64,000 nt of DNA from Bradyrhizobium sp. 21 (lineage in GTDB: Bacteria; Pseudomonadota; Alphaproteobacteria; Rhizobiales; Xanthobacteraceae), in NCBI RefSeq assembly GCF_023073335.1, contig NZ_JADPJG010000035.1, positions 465,447 through 529,446 on the forward strand. The letters run 5' to 3'. The position numbers and the translations under genes are program-made. The notes under the pieces were generated by a model. That model was given only the letters and a program-made list of their open reading frames with translations, did no database searches and was not told the origin of the DNA. Shown here piece by piece: positions 8,638 to 15,920 of this stretch; positions within the stretch are counted from its first letter, which is position 1; each line of letters begins with the position of its first letter.

Positions 8638-8664
8638 AGCCCTGCCGTTGGGCAGGGCTTTTTT
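8638..8664 (+). terminator. Rho-independent terminator after the Bug receptor gene
   Basis: AGCCCTGCC, loop GTTG, GGCAGGGCT makes a perfect 9-bp GC-rich stem followed directly by six T. It lies 25 bases after the stop codon. This is the clearest intrinsic terminator in the window. Confidence 0.9.
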
Positions 8665-8763
8665 CTTGCGGACCTGGCCCTGTCGGTCCGGAATAAAACG
8701 GCGCGACGAAACCTGATGATAGATGGCGCCGTATCTCGCGCCACGAACAGAGGAGTTGGGATC

Positions 8764-9045
8764 ATGCGCAAGAAGGTGCAATTGGCGCTGCTGGCGCTCG
8801 GGGCGACAGTCCTTGCCGGCTTCGCCACCGTCACGCCCGCGGCGGCGCGCGACTATCCCTGGTGTGCCCGTGGCGGCGGGTACGATTATCCCGGCGATTG
8901 CACCTACAGCACCTATGAGCAATGTCAGGCCAGTGTGTCGGGCCGGCTCATGGACTGCGGACCCAATCCGCTCGTCGCCTACGGTCAGGCGCCTCAGCCG
9001 CAACCCCGGACGCAGCGGCGCACGCGGCCCGTCGCGCCTTATTAG
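8764..9045 (+). CDS. small secreted DUF3551-type protein
   Basis: 93-residue protein. Residues 1-28 form a signal peptide ending AAARD. The mature part has the DUF3551 pattern: YPWCARGGGYDYPGDC, YSTYEQCQASVSGR, then a Cys-Pro/Asn stretch (MDCGPNPL), with four cysteines that may form disulfides. The C-terminal tail is rich in Pro, Gln and Arg. Such proteins are abundant in Bradyrhizobium and close relatives and have no known function. The ATG is preceded by AGGAGTTGGGATC, a good ribosome site. It is monocistronic after the terminator at 8638. Confidence 0.85.
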   Translation: MRKKVQLALLALGATVLAGFATVTPAAARDYPWCARGGGYDYPGDCTYSTYEQCQASVSGRLMDCGPNPLVAYGQAPQPQPRTQRRTRPVAPY

Positions 9046-9077
9046 CGCGGTATCGGGCTACGCGGCCGGCGTTGCCG

Positions 9078-10334
9078 CTACCGCTTCGCGTCGGCCTGCT
9101 CGGTCCCGGTGCACGAGATCAGCATCGTATAGGCGCGCGCGTTGCCGGCGATGTCGGTCGTCTTGAGCTCTCCTTTGAGCTCGCCCTTCGGCTCGGAGGT
9201 CTGGTAGGGCACCACGGAATTGTCGAGGAAGTCGCGCAGCGCGCCGGTCTTGATGGCGAAGTTGATGTTTTCGGGGATGTTCCCGGTTGCCGCGGCGATC
9301 CGCAGTCCGTCGAGCTTTCCGGTGACCACGCCCACGATCTGTCCGGTGGTGTCGAACAGCGGGCCGCCGCTATTGCCGGGCTGCACGGCCGCGCTGATCT
9401 GCAGGAACCGTGAATCGTTGCGCAGTCCGCTGAGCGAGCTGACGATCCCGGTCGTCACGGTGAAGTCCGAGGTCAGCAGGCCGTGGAAGGGAAAGCCGAT
9501 CGCGACGACGGAATCGCCGGAGCGGATCGAACGGTCGCGGATGCGGGCGAAGTCCTTGAACGGGGTTGTCGACGGCGCCTGCAACAGGGCGAGATCGTTG
9601 TTGGCGTCGCTCGACACCACGCGCAGAACCATCGCGGCCTCGCCGGTGAGGTTGCCCTTGATGTCGCCGACGCAGCCATTGATCACATGGTGGTTGGTGA
9701 CGATGTGTCCGCTGGCGCTCACGACAAAGCCGGTGCCGCTCTTGGCCCGGGCGGCCTTGCTGCCGGTCGGCGGCGCCTGTTTGTCCGGCGCGGGCTGCGG
9801 CTTGGCGGCGATCTTGGTGAAGTCGCCGGCCTTGTCGAGCCCGTCGGCTTTCACCTTGGTGACGCAATTGGCCAGTGCCGCGATCACGGGCCCGGCCGAA
9901 GTCAGGTCGAAATTCAGGACAGTGCGGCCGCTGGTCGCCACCATCAAGCTCGCCTTCTGAAACGTTCGTACCACGTTGGCAGGCATGACGGAGGAGAGCA
10001 TGTTCGTCTGGTTGGCCGTGGCGAACAATCTGGCCTGCTCCTGTCCGTCAAAGATGACGTCGATCGCGGCGTTCTCTCCCTGCTTGAAGCGGTAGCTGGG
10101 ACTCGCAAAGCTCAATATCCACGAGCCCCCGGAATTCTGGCCGACGACGAGAATAACGCCGTTGGCATAAGGCGCCGTCGCGGCACAATGCGAGAAGGCC
10201 CCCGTTTCATCGTTGCTGAACGCGCCGCCGACCCAGTTGCCGATTTTAACGCTGCCGAATGGCCCGGCCGCATGCGCAACGCTGCCGACGCTCACCTGCA
10301 ATAAAGACAAAACGACTAACGACTTAAGCCACAT
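9078..10334 (-). CDS. secreted trypsin-like serine protease with a distinct N-terminal domain
   Basis: 418 residues. A signal peptide (about 1-22, ending AHAAG) is followed by a roughly 140-residue domain without a recognised motif, with single Cys at 50 and 157 that could pair. A Pro/Ala/Lys-rich linker spans about 175-198, and a chymotrypsin-fold protease covers 199-418. The triad is visible: His216 (TNHHVI), Asp247 (NNDLALL) and Ser322 (QPGNSGGP). No PDZ domain follows, unlike DegP. The in-frame upstream extension lacks a signal sequence, so the internal ATG at 10334 was chosen. Location is probably periplasmic. The N-terminal domain may bind substrate or partner; that is inference. Confidence 0.87.
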   Translation of the reverse strand: MWLKSLVVLSLLQVSVGSVAHAAGPFGSVKIGNWVGGAFSNDETGAFSHCAATAPYANGVILVVGQNSGGSWILSFASPSYRFKQGENAAIDVIFDGQEQARLFATANQTNMLSSVMPANVVRTFQKASLMVATSGRTVLNFDLTSAGPVIAALANCVTKVKADGLDKAGDFTKIAAKPQPAPDKQAPPTGSKAARAKSGTGFVVSASGHIVTNHHVINGCVGDIKGNLTGEAAMVLRVVSSDANNDLALLQAPSTTPFKDFARIRDRSIRSGDSVVAIGFPFHGLLTSDFTVTTGIVSSLSGLRNDSRFLQISAAVQPGNSGGPLFDTTGQIVGVVTGKLDGLRIAAATGNIPENINFAIKTGALRDFLDNSVVPYQTSEPKGELKGELKTTDIAGNARAYTMLISCTGTEQADAKR

Positions 10335-10443
10335 GCCAGCCCCCCGGGAATGCTTTTCGTTCCATCTTATCCGCGGGGGGAGGTGCTGCGCAACCAGCAG
10401 TTGCTCATCCAGTTCAGTGTTCTCGATGCGATGCACTTCGGGC

Positions 10444-10471
10444 TTGCCTTTACTTTGCGATCCTATATACT
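10444..10471 (+). promoter_or_regulatory. candidate sigma70-type promoter of the uppS operon
   Basis: TTGCCT at 10444-10449 and TATACT at 10466-10471 are separated by 16 bases; matches to consensus are 4/6 and 5/6. The -10 hexamer overlaps the first bases of the 17-bp palindrome at 10469, the arrangement expected of a repressed promoter. Confidence 0.5.
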
Positions 10472-10485
10472 TTGCAATACAAAGT
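10469..10485. promoter_or_regulatory. 17-bp palindromic operator, copy 1
   Basis: ACTTTGCAATACAAAGT has perfect ACTTTG/CAAAGT arms around a 5-base centre. It overlaps the -10 region of the candidate promoter 55 bases upstream of the membrane-protein gene. An extra half-site ACTTTG occurs at 10452. The near-identical copy at 11542 in the same operon makes it a strong candidate target of the winged-helix protein encoded between them. Confidence 0.7.
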
Positions 10486-10539
10486 GACGGGACCAGCAAT
10501 CCCGGCAAGCGTGGGCGGAGCGAGGTTTTGGCGTTGCCA

Positions 10540-11157
10540 ATGCGCGATCTCGACAAGGCACTGGCCGACATCGTGGCGATCCGCAGCCAGATTGCGGCCG
10601 GCACGGCGTTCCGCGGCTATGGCCCGGCGACGATGGCCGCGACCGGCGCGGTCGCGCTGCTCACCGCAATCCTGCAATTCTGGCTGCTCGGTGATCCCAC
10701 CGGCGAGCCGCTCGGCTTCTTCTTTGGCTGGTTCATTGCCGCCGCGCTTTCCGGCCTGATCATTGGCGTCGAGATGCGTGCACGTTCGCGCCGCCATCAT
10801 TCAGGTCTTGCCGACGCCATGATCCACCAGGCGGTCGAGCAGTTCCTGCCCGCAGGCGTTGCCGGTGTGCTGCTTGCGGTGGTGATGTGGAAATTCGCAG
10901 GTGAAACGCTGTGGCTGTTGCCGGGCCTGTGGCAGATCCTGGTGTCGCTCGGCATTTTCGCCTCCGTCCGCTCGCTGCCGCGCACCGTCGCGCTCGCCGG
11001 CGCCTGGTATTTCATCTCCGGCTTCGCGGTAGTCGCGCTCGCAAGCCAAACCCACACGCTGTCGCCATGGACCATGGGCCTGCCCTTCGTGATCGGGCAA
11101 TCGGTGATGGCGGGCATTCTGCATTTCGCATCCGGAGACCATGATGTCGAAGATTGA
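10540..11157 (+). CDS. multi-spanning membrane protein co-encoded with a winged-helix regulator
   Basis: 205-residue integral membrane protein. Hydrophobic segments are at roughly 29-47, 58-76, 105-122, 130-147, 153-172 and 176-195, giving about six helices. A charged N-terminus (MRDLDKALADIVAIRSQ) and a charged loop (RARSRRHH) suggest cytoplasmic portions. No catalytic motif is recognised; similar proteins are annotated only as hypothetical membrane proteins next to HTH regulators. The ATG is the start chosen; a TTG twelve bases upstream is closer to GGAGCGAGG and may be the real one. It overlaps the regulator by 17 bases, so the two are translationally coupled. Confidence 0.75.
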   Translation: MRDLDKALADIVAIRSQIAAGTAFRGYGPATMAATGAVALLTAILQFWLLGDPTGEPLGFFFGWFIAAALSGLIIGVEMRARSRRHHSGLADAMIHQAVEQFLPAGVAGVLLAVVMWKFAGETLWLLPGLWQILVSLGIFASVRSLPRTVALAGAWYFISGFAVVALASQTHTLSPWTMGLPFVIGQSVMAGILHFASGDHDVED

Positions 11158-11518
11158 CAGCGCACCCTACTCGTATGAAGGACTGGACCGGGTGATCCAC
11201 GAGAAGGCGAGGCTCGGGCTTCTGACCTCGCTGATGGCGCATCCGAAGGGTCTGGCGTTCGCCGATCTCAAGCAGCTCTGCGGCCTCACAGACGGCAATC
11301 TCAGCCGGCATCTCGCCGTGCTCCAGGAAGCCGGCCTCGTCGAGGTGACCAAGGGCTACGAGGGCAATCGCCCGCACACGACCTGCCGCCTGACCAAGGC
11401 CGGCCGCCGCCGCTTCCTCGACTATCTCGCCGTGCTCGAGCGCCTGGTGCGCGACGCCGCCAAGGCAGCGGGTCGAGAGGCACCTGCACTCGGCCGCCTC
11501 GGCATCCTCTCGACCTGA
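11141..11518 (+). CDS. winged-helix transcriptional regulator
   Basis: 125-residue ArsR/MarR-like winged-helix protein. After EGLDRVIHEKARLGLLTSL comes a helix-turn-helix with recognition helix LTDGNLSRHLAVLQEAG (about 48-64), then a wing (VTKGYEGNRPHTTCRLTKAG) and a C-terminal helix that probably dimerises. No metal-binding Cys/His cluster is evident. Proteins of this kind (HTH_34-type) are small dimeric repressors. It lies between two copies of ACTTTGCAATRCAAAGT, which supports autoregulation by binding both. It starts inside the end of the membrane-protein gene and is followed by uppS after 31 bases. Confidence 0.85.
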   Translation: MMSKIDSAPYSYEGLDRVIHEKARLGLLTSLMAHPKGLAFADLKQLCGLTDGNLSRHLAVLQEAGLVEVTKGYEGNRPHTTCRLTKAGRRRFLDYLAVLERLVRDAAKAAGREAPALGRLGILST

Positions 11519-11541
11519 TCGTTCCCCTTTTTTGACCGGAG

Positions 11542-11558
11542 ACTTTGCAATGCAAAGT
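11542..11558. promoter_or_regulatory. 17-bp palindromic operator, copy 2, overlapping the uppS start
   Basis: ACTTTGCAATGCAAAGT differs from copy 1 at one central base. It begins at the last base of the GGAGA ribosome site and contains the ATG at 11550. Protein bound here, or an RNA fold of the same palindrome, could limit uppS expression separately from the upstream promoter. Confidence 0.65.
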
Positions 11559-12290
11559 GACGCCATGTCCCAGAGCGAGAAGCTTCACGTCGGCATCATC
11601 ATGGACGGCAACGGCAGATGGGCGACGCGGCGCGGGCTGTCGCGCGTGCGCGGCCATGAGGCTGGGGTCGAGACGATCCGCCGCGTCGTCGAGGCCGCAC
11701 CCAAACAGGGCATCGGCACGCTGACGCTCTACGCTTTCTCCGCCGACAATTGGCGAAGGCCGAAGGCCGAAGTTGCCGCGCTGATGACGCTGTTGCGCTT
11801 CTATCTCGCCAACGAGGTGCAGAGCCTGGTCAAGAACGACGTGCGCCTCACCGTGATCGGCCGCCGCGATCGTCTTCCCGACGGCATCGCCAGCGCGATC
11901 ACGCGTGCCGAAGCGGCCACCGCTCACGGCGGCACGCTGCATCTGCGCATCGCCGTCGACTATTCCGCGCGCGATGCCATCCTCAACGCGGCGGCGAAGG
12001 CGGCGGCGCTGACCAGCCTGACCCGCGAAGCGTTCTCACAGCTCGTCACCGGCGAGGCCGGTTTGCGCGACGTCGATCTCATCATCCGCACCTCGGGCGA
12101 GAAGCGGCTGTCGGACTTCCTGCTCTGGGAAGGCGCCTATGCCGAGCTGCACTTCACGGAGCGGATGTGGCCCGAATTCGACGCGGGCGATCTCGCCGCG
12201 GCTCTGGCCTCCTTCCATGGCCGCGAGCGCCGCTTCGGCGGCCTCCAGGCGATCGTGCCGGAGGAGGCGCCTTCACTCTCTCGCGCGTGA
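11550..12290 (+). CDS. uppS: isoprenyl (polyprenyl) diphosphate synthase, UppS family
   Basis: 246-residue cis-prenyltransferase that condenses isopentenyl diphosphate onto an allylic primer to make the undecaprenyl carrier lipid or a shorter Z-prenyl diphosphate. The catalytic Asp19 is in IIMDGNGRWA, and the C-terminal signature RTSGEKRLSDFLLWEGAYAE with AELHF is complete. The ATG at 11550 has GGAGA seven bases upstream; a TTG at 11532 and an ATG at 11565 have worse spacing. The neighbouring membrane protein and regulator are not the usual housekeeping neighbours (frr, cdsA, dxr), so this looks like an additional, regulated copy. That a housekeeping copy exists elsewhere is assumed, not seen. 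Confidence 0.9.
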   Translation: MQSDAMSQSEKLHVGIIMDGNGRWATRRGLSRVRGHEAGVETIRRVVEAAPKQGIGTLTLYAFSADNWRRPKAEVAALMTLLRFYLANEVQSLVKNDVRLTVIGRRDRLPDGIASAITRAEAATAHGGTLHLRIAVDYSARDAILNAAAKAAALTSLTREAFSQLVTGEAGLRDVDLIIRTSGEKRLSDFLLWEGAYAELHFTERMWPEFDAGDLAAALASFHGRERRFGGLQAIVPEEAPSLSRA

Positions 12291-12477
12291 CGCAGAAAGC
12301 GGGGCAACGGTCCCCGGGGCTGCGTCAAAGTCGTCAACTTCGTCGATGAAAATCCAGCCGTGTCCAGGAACGCGTAGCTGTTCGTTTCCAGCCGCAAGAT
12401 TGACGGCAATGTCCAAGCGGTCCGTGCACGGTCTCGGCTAGGTGTGCAATCGACGCAACCTGCCGGGAGCCTCGCGC

Positions 12478-13014
12478 ATGTCACAGTTGTTGCTGGATGC
12501 CGTTGTCGAGTCGGCCGGAGCAAACGGCCCGGTCTGTATCAGGCCCGCCAGCGCGTCCGATGTCGTGAGCCTCTCGATCTATTTCACGAGCCTTTCCACG
12601 ACATCGCGCAACAAGCGCTTTATGGGGGCGCGCACCGACTTTGCCGTGGTCGCGGCCGAGTGCATATCCAGGATCAGCCATCCTGATCATTTCACCCTGC
12701 TCGCCGAGATCAGGCAGGAGGGGCACGAAGGGCAAGGCACGATCATCGGGGAAACGCGCTACGCATACGACGCGGCCGCCCGTCATGGTGATTTCGCCAT
12801 CTCTGTTGCCGATGTCTTTCAGCGCAAAGGCGTCGGCCTGCAGATGATGACGGCGATGGAGAGGCATGCGAGCCATCTCGGTCACGAGATGATCGCAGCC
12901 GAGACCGCGCGGGCGAACGCCGAGATGCGCGGCCTCGCCAGGAAAGCGGGTTTCGAGGATACCGGCCTCGGCGATTGGCAGTCGATCCACCTCGCCAAGC
13001 GCCTGTCACGATAG
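12478..13014 (+). CDS. GNAT-family N-acetyltransferase
   Basis: 178-residue acyltransferase of the GNAT fold. Residues about 20-50 form the first strand and helices (CIRPASASDVVSLSIYFTSLS). The acetyl-CoA-binding motif A is degenerate but recognisable as SVADVFQRKGVGLQMM (about 104-119, Q/RxxGxG/A type), followed by AETARANAEMRGLARKAGFED, the usual strand-helix near the end. Family members acetylate small molecules or protein lysines; the substrate is unknown. GGGAGC lies upstream of the ATG. It stands alone, between uppS and the cNMP-domain gene. The 187 bases before it hold nothing recognised. Confidence 0.85.
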   Translation: MSQLLLDAVVESAGANGPVCIRPASASDVVSLSIYFTSLSTTSRNKRFMGARTDFAVVAAECISRISHPDHFTLLAEIRQEGHEGQGTIIGETRYAYDAAARHGDFAISVADVFQRKGVGLQMMTAMERHASHLGHEMIAAETARANAEMRGLARKAGFEDTGLGDWQSIHLAKRLSR

Positions 13015-13116
13015 TCCAGCTTGCCGCAAATGTGAGCAAGCGCAATGCGATTGAAAATCGCTGCGCGCGTCCGCGGATCGTGCTCTACTGCCTCCCGTCA
13101 CGGGAGTTTTCGCAAG

Positions 13117-13605
13117 ATGCGCGCAGTTCTGGACCATTGCACCGGCGGCACCGAGCGGCAGGTGGCGGCCGGCACGCTCGTCGTCAGCGAGGGCGGCACC
13201 AGCAGCGGCCACCTCTACGTGCTCGTGGAAGGCAAGCTCGAGGTGATCAAAAGCGACGTGGTGGTCGCGACCATCGTCGAGCCCGGCGCCGTGTTCGGCG
13301 AGATGTCCGTGTTGCTCGGGCTGCCGCATACCGCCACGGTGCGGGCCTGCGCGGATTCGGTCATCTATGAGTTCGAGGACGCGGCGTCATTCCTCATCCA
13401 GAAGCCGGAGGTCGCGCTGCTGCTCGCGCGCACGCTGGCGCAGCGGCTCAATGTCGCCAACACCTATCTCGCCGATCTCAAGCGGCAATATGCCGGTCAC
13501 GGCACCCACCTTGCGATGGTCAGCGAGGTGCTGCAGAGCATGATCAACTTGCCGCCGCTTGAGGTGTCGCCAGGCTCGGATCGGCAATCCGACCCAAGGA
13601 TGTGA
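13117..13605 (+). CDS. stand-alone cyclic-nucleotide-binding (Crp-like) domain protein
   Basis: 162-residue protein that is essentially one cNMP-binding beta-barrel (residues about 18-125) with no DNA-binding helix-turn-helix after it. The phosphate-binding cassette reads FGEMSVLLGLPHTATV; canonical cAMP binders have Arg before T-A, and here it is His, so nucleotide binding is doubtful. The C-terminal helix probably serves dimerisation or partner binding. GGAG ten bases upstream supports the ATG; an in-frame start farther upstream lacks one. Its last 62 bases overlap the convergent phosphoesterase gene. Proteins of this type occur as regulatory subunits or orphans; the role is unknown. Confidence 0.82.
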   Translation: MRAVLDHCTGGTERQVAAGTLVVSEGGTSSGHLYVLVEGKLEVIKSDVVVATIVEPGAVFGEMSVLLGLPHTATVRACADSVIYEFEDAASFLIQKPEVALLLARTLAQRLNVANTYLADLKRQYAGHGTHLAMVSEVLQSMINLPPLEVSPGSDRQSDPRM

Positions 13606-14371
13606 GCCAGTCCGGCGGCTCCTCGATATAGGCAGCCGGCCGCTTCAGCGGCGCGTCGAGATCGATCCACTGCGCTTCACCTGCCGCGAGCCAGAACGCC
13701 TGGTTCGCATCGAGATCCAGCACGATATGCGTCGGCGGCCGGCCCGGTTGCAGGCCCGCGTTGAATACCCAGGTCTGACCGAGCCGGTCGAACCACGAGC
13801 CGTCGGTGATGAAAGGCGACTGGTGCACGTGGCCCGAGATCACCATGGAGGGCTGATACTGCATGATCCACTGCACCAGCTCGACATCGCCGAAGAAGCG
13901 CTTGCCGCCCCAGCTCGTCGGTGAATTCGCCGGCGGCGCATGATGCGCCCAGATCCATCGCTGCGGGCGATTGGCGGCGGCATTGCGCAGCTGTTCGATG
14001 ATGCGCTCTTTGACCAGCGGCCCGTCCCACCACGGGCACACCGTGAACAGCGTGTCGCCGACGGTGAGGCTGTCGCCGTCGCAGACAATGCCGAGCTCGC
14101 GCACCTCCGAGATCCAGCGCGAGATCTTCTCGCCTTCCGCATTGCGTTCGTCGAGATCGTGATTGCCGGAGCAGAGGATCACGCGGGTCCGGGTGGCGAG
14201 CAGCGCAAGGTACTTCTTCACCACCACGATCTGCGCACGAAAATCCACCGTCGAGCCGATGTCGAGCGCATCGCCTGCGAAGATCACGAGGTCGAATTGC
14301 GGGGCCGCGCTGACCAGCCAGTCGAGCTGCGGCAGCGAATAGTGCAGGTCGGCCACGACCAGGCAGCGCAT
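13544..14371 (-). CDS. metallophosphoesterase
   Basis: 275-residue calcineurin-like phosphoesterase. All five metal and phosphate motifs are present: DLH (Asp8, His10), GDALD (Asp34), GNHD (70-72), the HH pair in WAHHAPP, and GHVH near 181-184. No signal peptide is seen, so it is probably cytoplasmic. The family hydrolyses phosphomono- or diesters using two metals (Mn, Fe or Zn); the substrate is unknown. The tail of about 30 residues (after DAPLKRPAAY) is variable and overlaps the 3' end of the cNMP-domain gene on the other strand, a 62-base convergent overlap. Confidence 0.9.
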   Translation of the reverse strand: MRCLVVADLHYSLPQLDWLVSAAPQFDLVIFAGDALDIGSTVDFRAQIVVVKKYLALLATRTRVILCSGNHDLDERNAEGEKISRWISEVRELGIVCDGDSLTVGDTLFTVCPWWDGPLVKERIIEQLRNAAANRPQRWIWAHHAPPANSPTSWGGKRFFGDVELVQWIMQYQPSMVISGHVHQSPFITDGSWFDRLGQTWVFNAGLQPGRPPTHIVLDLDANQAFWLAAGEAQWIDLDAPLKRPAAYIEEPPDWLTSLGRIADPSLATPQAAAS

Positions 14372-14583
14372 TTGAAAATCCGTCCGCGGGAGCGATTGAA
14401 AATGTCTAGTAATTCCAAAATGATAAGAAGCAAGAAGCAGACCAGCGCGGCCGCCTCTTCGTGTCCATCCAATGCGGTAAGCATGCTGCGGCGGGGTCGC
14501 GGACGCAAGTGCTGGCGCGCCGCAGGGCTGGACCGGACCATCGAATTCTGATGTCGTGGCGCACCCTCAACGCCGGTGTCCGC

Positions 14584-15270
14584 ATGCCTTCCTTCAAGAC
14601 CATTCGCGCCCGCGCCGAGAAGCGCAAGGGCGGACCCAAGGCGCTGGACAAACTGATGCCGGACAAGCCCGACCTGAAGCGGCTGGCTGGGCTCGGCGAC
14701 GACCGCATCCTCGCCGAGATGAGTAAGCGGGTGTTTTGCGCGGGCTTTGCCTGGAGCGTGATCGAGACGAAATGGGACGGGTTTGAAGAGGCCTTCCTGC
14801 GCTTCCTGCCGGCCAAGCTCACCTTCCAGCCCGAAGACTATTGGGAGGGCCTGCTGCGCGACACGCGCATCGTGCGCAACGGCGCCAAGATCATGTCGGT
14901 GCGCGACAATTCCGCCTTCGTGCAGGAGATCGCGAAGGAGCACGGCAGCTTCGGCAAGTTTCTGGCGAAATGGCCGCCCTCCAACGAGGTCGGTCTGCTC
15001 GATCTCCTCACCAAGCGCGGCAGCCGTCTCGGCGGCAACACCGGACAGATGCTGCTGCGCTTCGTCGGCTGGGACGGTTTTGTGACCTCCAGGGATGTGG
15101 CGGTTTGCCTGCGCGATGCCGGCCTCGACATCGCCGAAGAGGTCAAGTCGAAAGGTGATCTCGCAAAAGTGCAGGCGCAGTTCAACGCCTGGGCCGAGGA
15201 GACTGGTCTGCCCTACACATATCTGTCACGGATCTGCGCATTGTCGGTCGGAGAGAGCCGAAGCGAGTAG
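14584..15270 (+). CDS. DNA-3-methyladenine glycosylase I-like protein
   Basis: 228-residue HhH-superfamily base-excision enzyme, distant from E. coli Tag. Similarity is in FCAGFAWSVIETKWDGFEEAF, equivalent to the Tag region FGxSWxxILxKRxxFxxAF with the catalytic Glu, and in the following LLRDTRIVRNGAKIMSVRDNS. The N-terminal Cys and C-terminal His/Cys that bind Zn in E. coli Tag are not evident, so this is a divergent, probably Zn-free clade. The ATG at 14584 (MPSFKTIRARAEKRKGG) was chosen; one 33 bases upstream is possible, and neither has a clear ribosome site. The predicted role is removal of alkylated adenine. Confidence 0.78.
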   Translation: MPSFKTIRARAEKRKGGPKALDKLMPDKPDLKRLAGLGDDRILAEMSKRVFCAGFAWSVIETKWDGFEEAFLRFLPAKLTFQPEDYWEGLLRDTRIVRNGAKIMSVRDNSAFVQEIAKEHGSFGKFLAKWPPSNEVGLLDLLTKRGSRLGGNTGQMLLRFVGWDGFVTSRDVAVCLRDAGLDIAEEVKSKGDLAKVQAQFNAWAEETGLPYTYLSRICALSVGESRSE

Positions 15271-15482
15271 CAGGTCCGGATCTCCGCATCGTGCCGAATC
15301 ATGTGCATGCTGTGGCCATCTCGTGCCGCGAGTGCGGCAGGCGCGACGCGCCATCACGAAATGCATTTTTGTCGGAACATTCGTGCGCAGCACCCGTTCG
15401 GGAATTGAGCCAGGCGACACAGGCGCAGGGAACGCCCGCGGCTCAGCTCAATGAAACCCGAGACGACAGAACGGAGCAGCTC

Positions 15483-15776
15483 ATGAAGCTCACGACCGAA
15501 CAAGTGAAGCAGACCGTCAACCAGCTCGGCGCCCAGGTGCTGCCCGACGAGCATCCCGCCATGCCGCAGCTCAACAGCATGTTCGGCGAGCACACCTTCT
15601 TCGTCGACGACACGGGCCTCAAGGTGCTCGAGCCCACGGCACCGCCCGGCATCGAGCGCCAGAGCGGCGAAGTCATCAGCCTCGCCGATTGGGGTGACAC
15701 CGAGCTGACCCGCCTGATGGCGCACGAGCCCGAGCCGACGGGTGTGATCGTGGTGTTCGAGCACGTGAGGCATTGA
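15483..15776 (+). CDS. hypothetical protein, conserved-looking, 97 residues
   Basis: Not recognised. The protein is acidic and soluble, with no signal peptide, membrane helix or Cys. It opens with the helix MKLTTEQVKQTVNQL, has a central FGEHTFFVDDTGLKVLEP that may be a beta hairpin, and ends VIVVFEHVRH. Support for a real gene is the good ribosome site GGAGC seven bases before ATG, codon use like its neighbours, and a hairpin after the stop. It stands between the glycosylase and convergent dinB. The 210 bases before it hold no other convincing gene. Confidence 0.7.
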   Translation: MKLTTEQVKQTVNQLGAQVLPDEHPAMPQLNSMFGEHTFFVDDTGLKVLEPTAPPGIERQSGEVISLADWGDTELTRLMAHEPEPTGVIVVFEHVRH

Positions 15777-15882
15777 TCGGTCTGAGCGGATCGATCTTCA
15801 ACGGTGGCGGGTCTGAAAATCCCGTCATCGTCCACGACAGGCTTGGCGCCGCGCCGCGGATAAAAATGTCGCTGTCGCGGAG

Positions 15883-15920
15883 GGCATTTCCAACCTGATT
15901 CACAATCTGGTTCAAATGCC
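15883..15920 (-). terminator. hairpin at the dinB 3' end
   Basis: GGCATTT (15883-15889) pairs with AAATGCC (15914-15920); inside it, AACC-T-GATT pairs with AATC-T-GGTT around a CAC loop, giving about 15 pairs with small internal mismatches. It overlaps the last codons of dinB and separates it from the convergent hypothetical gene. No T tract follows, so intrinsic termination is uncertain. Confidence 0.4.

Noticed and set aside
11532..11549. TTG start for uppS at 11532
   Set aside because: It adds MTGDFA before the family start and has no ribosome site, whereas the ATG at 11550 has GGAGA seven bases upstream.
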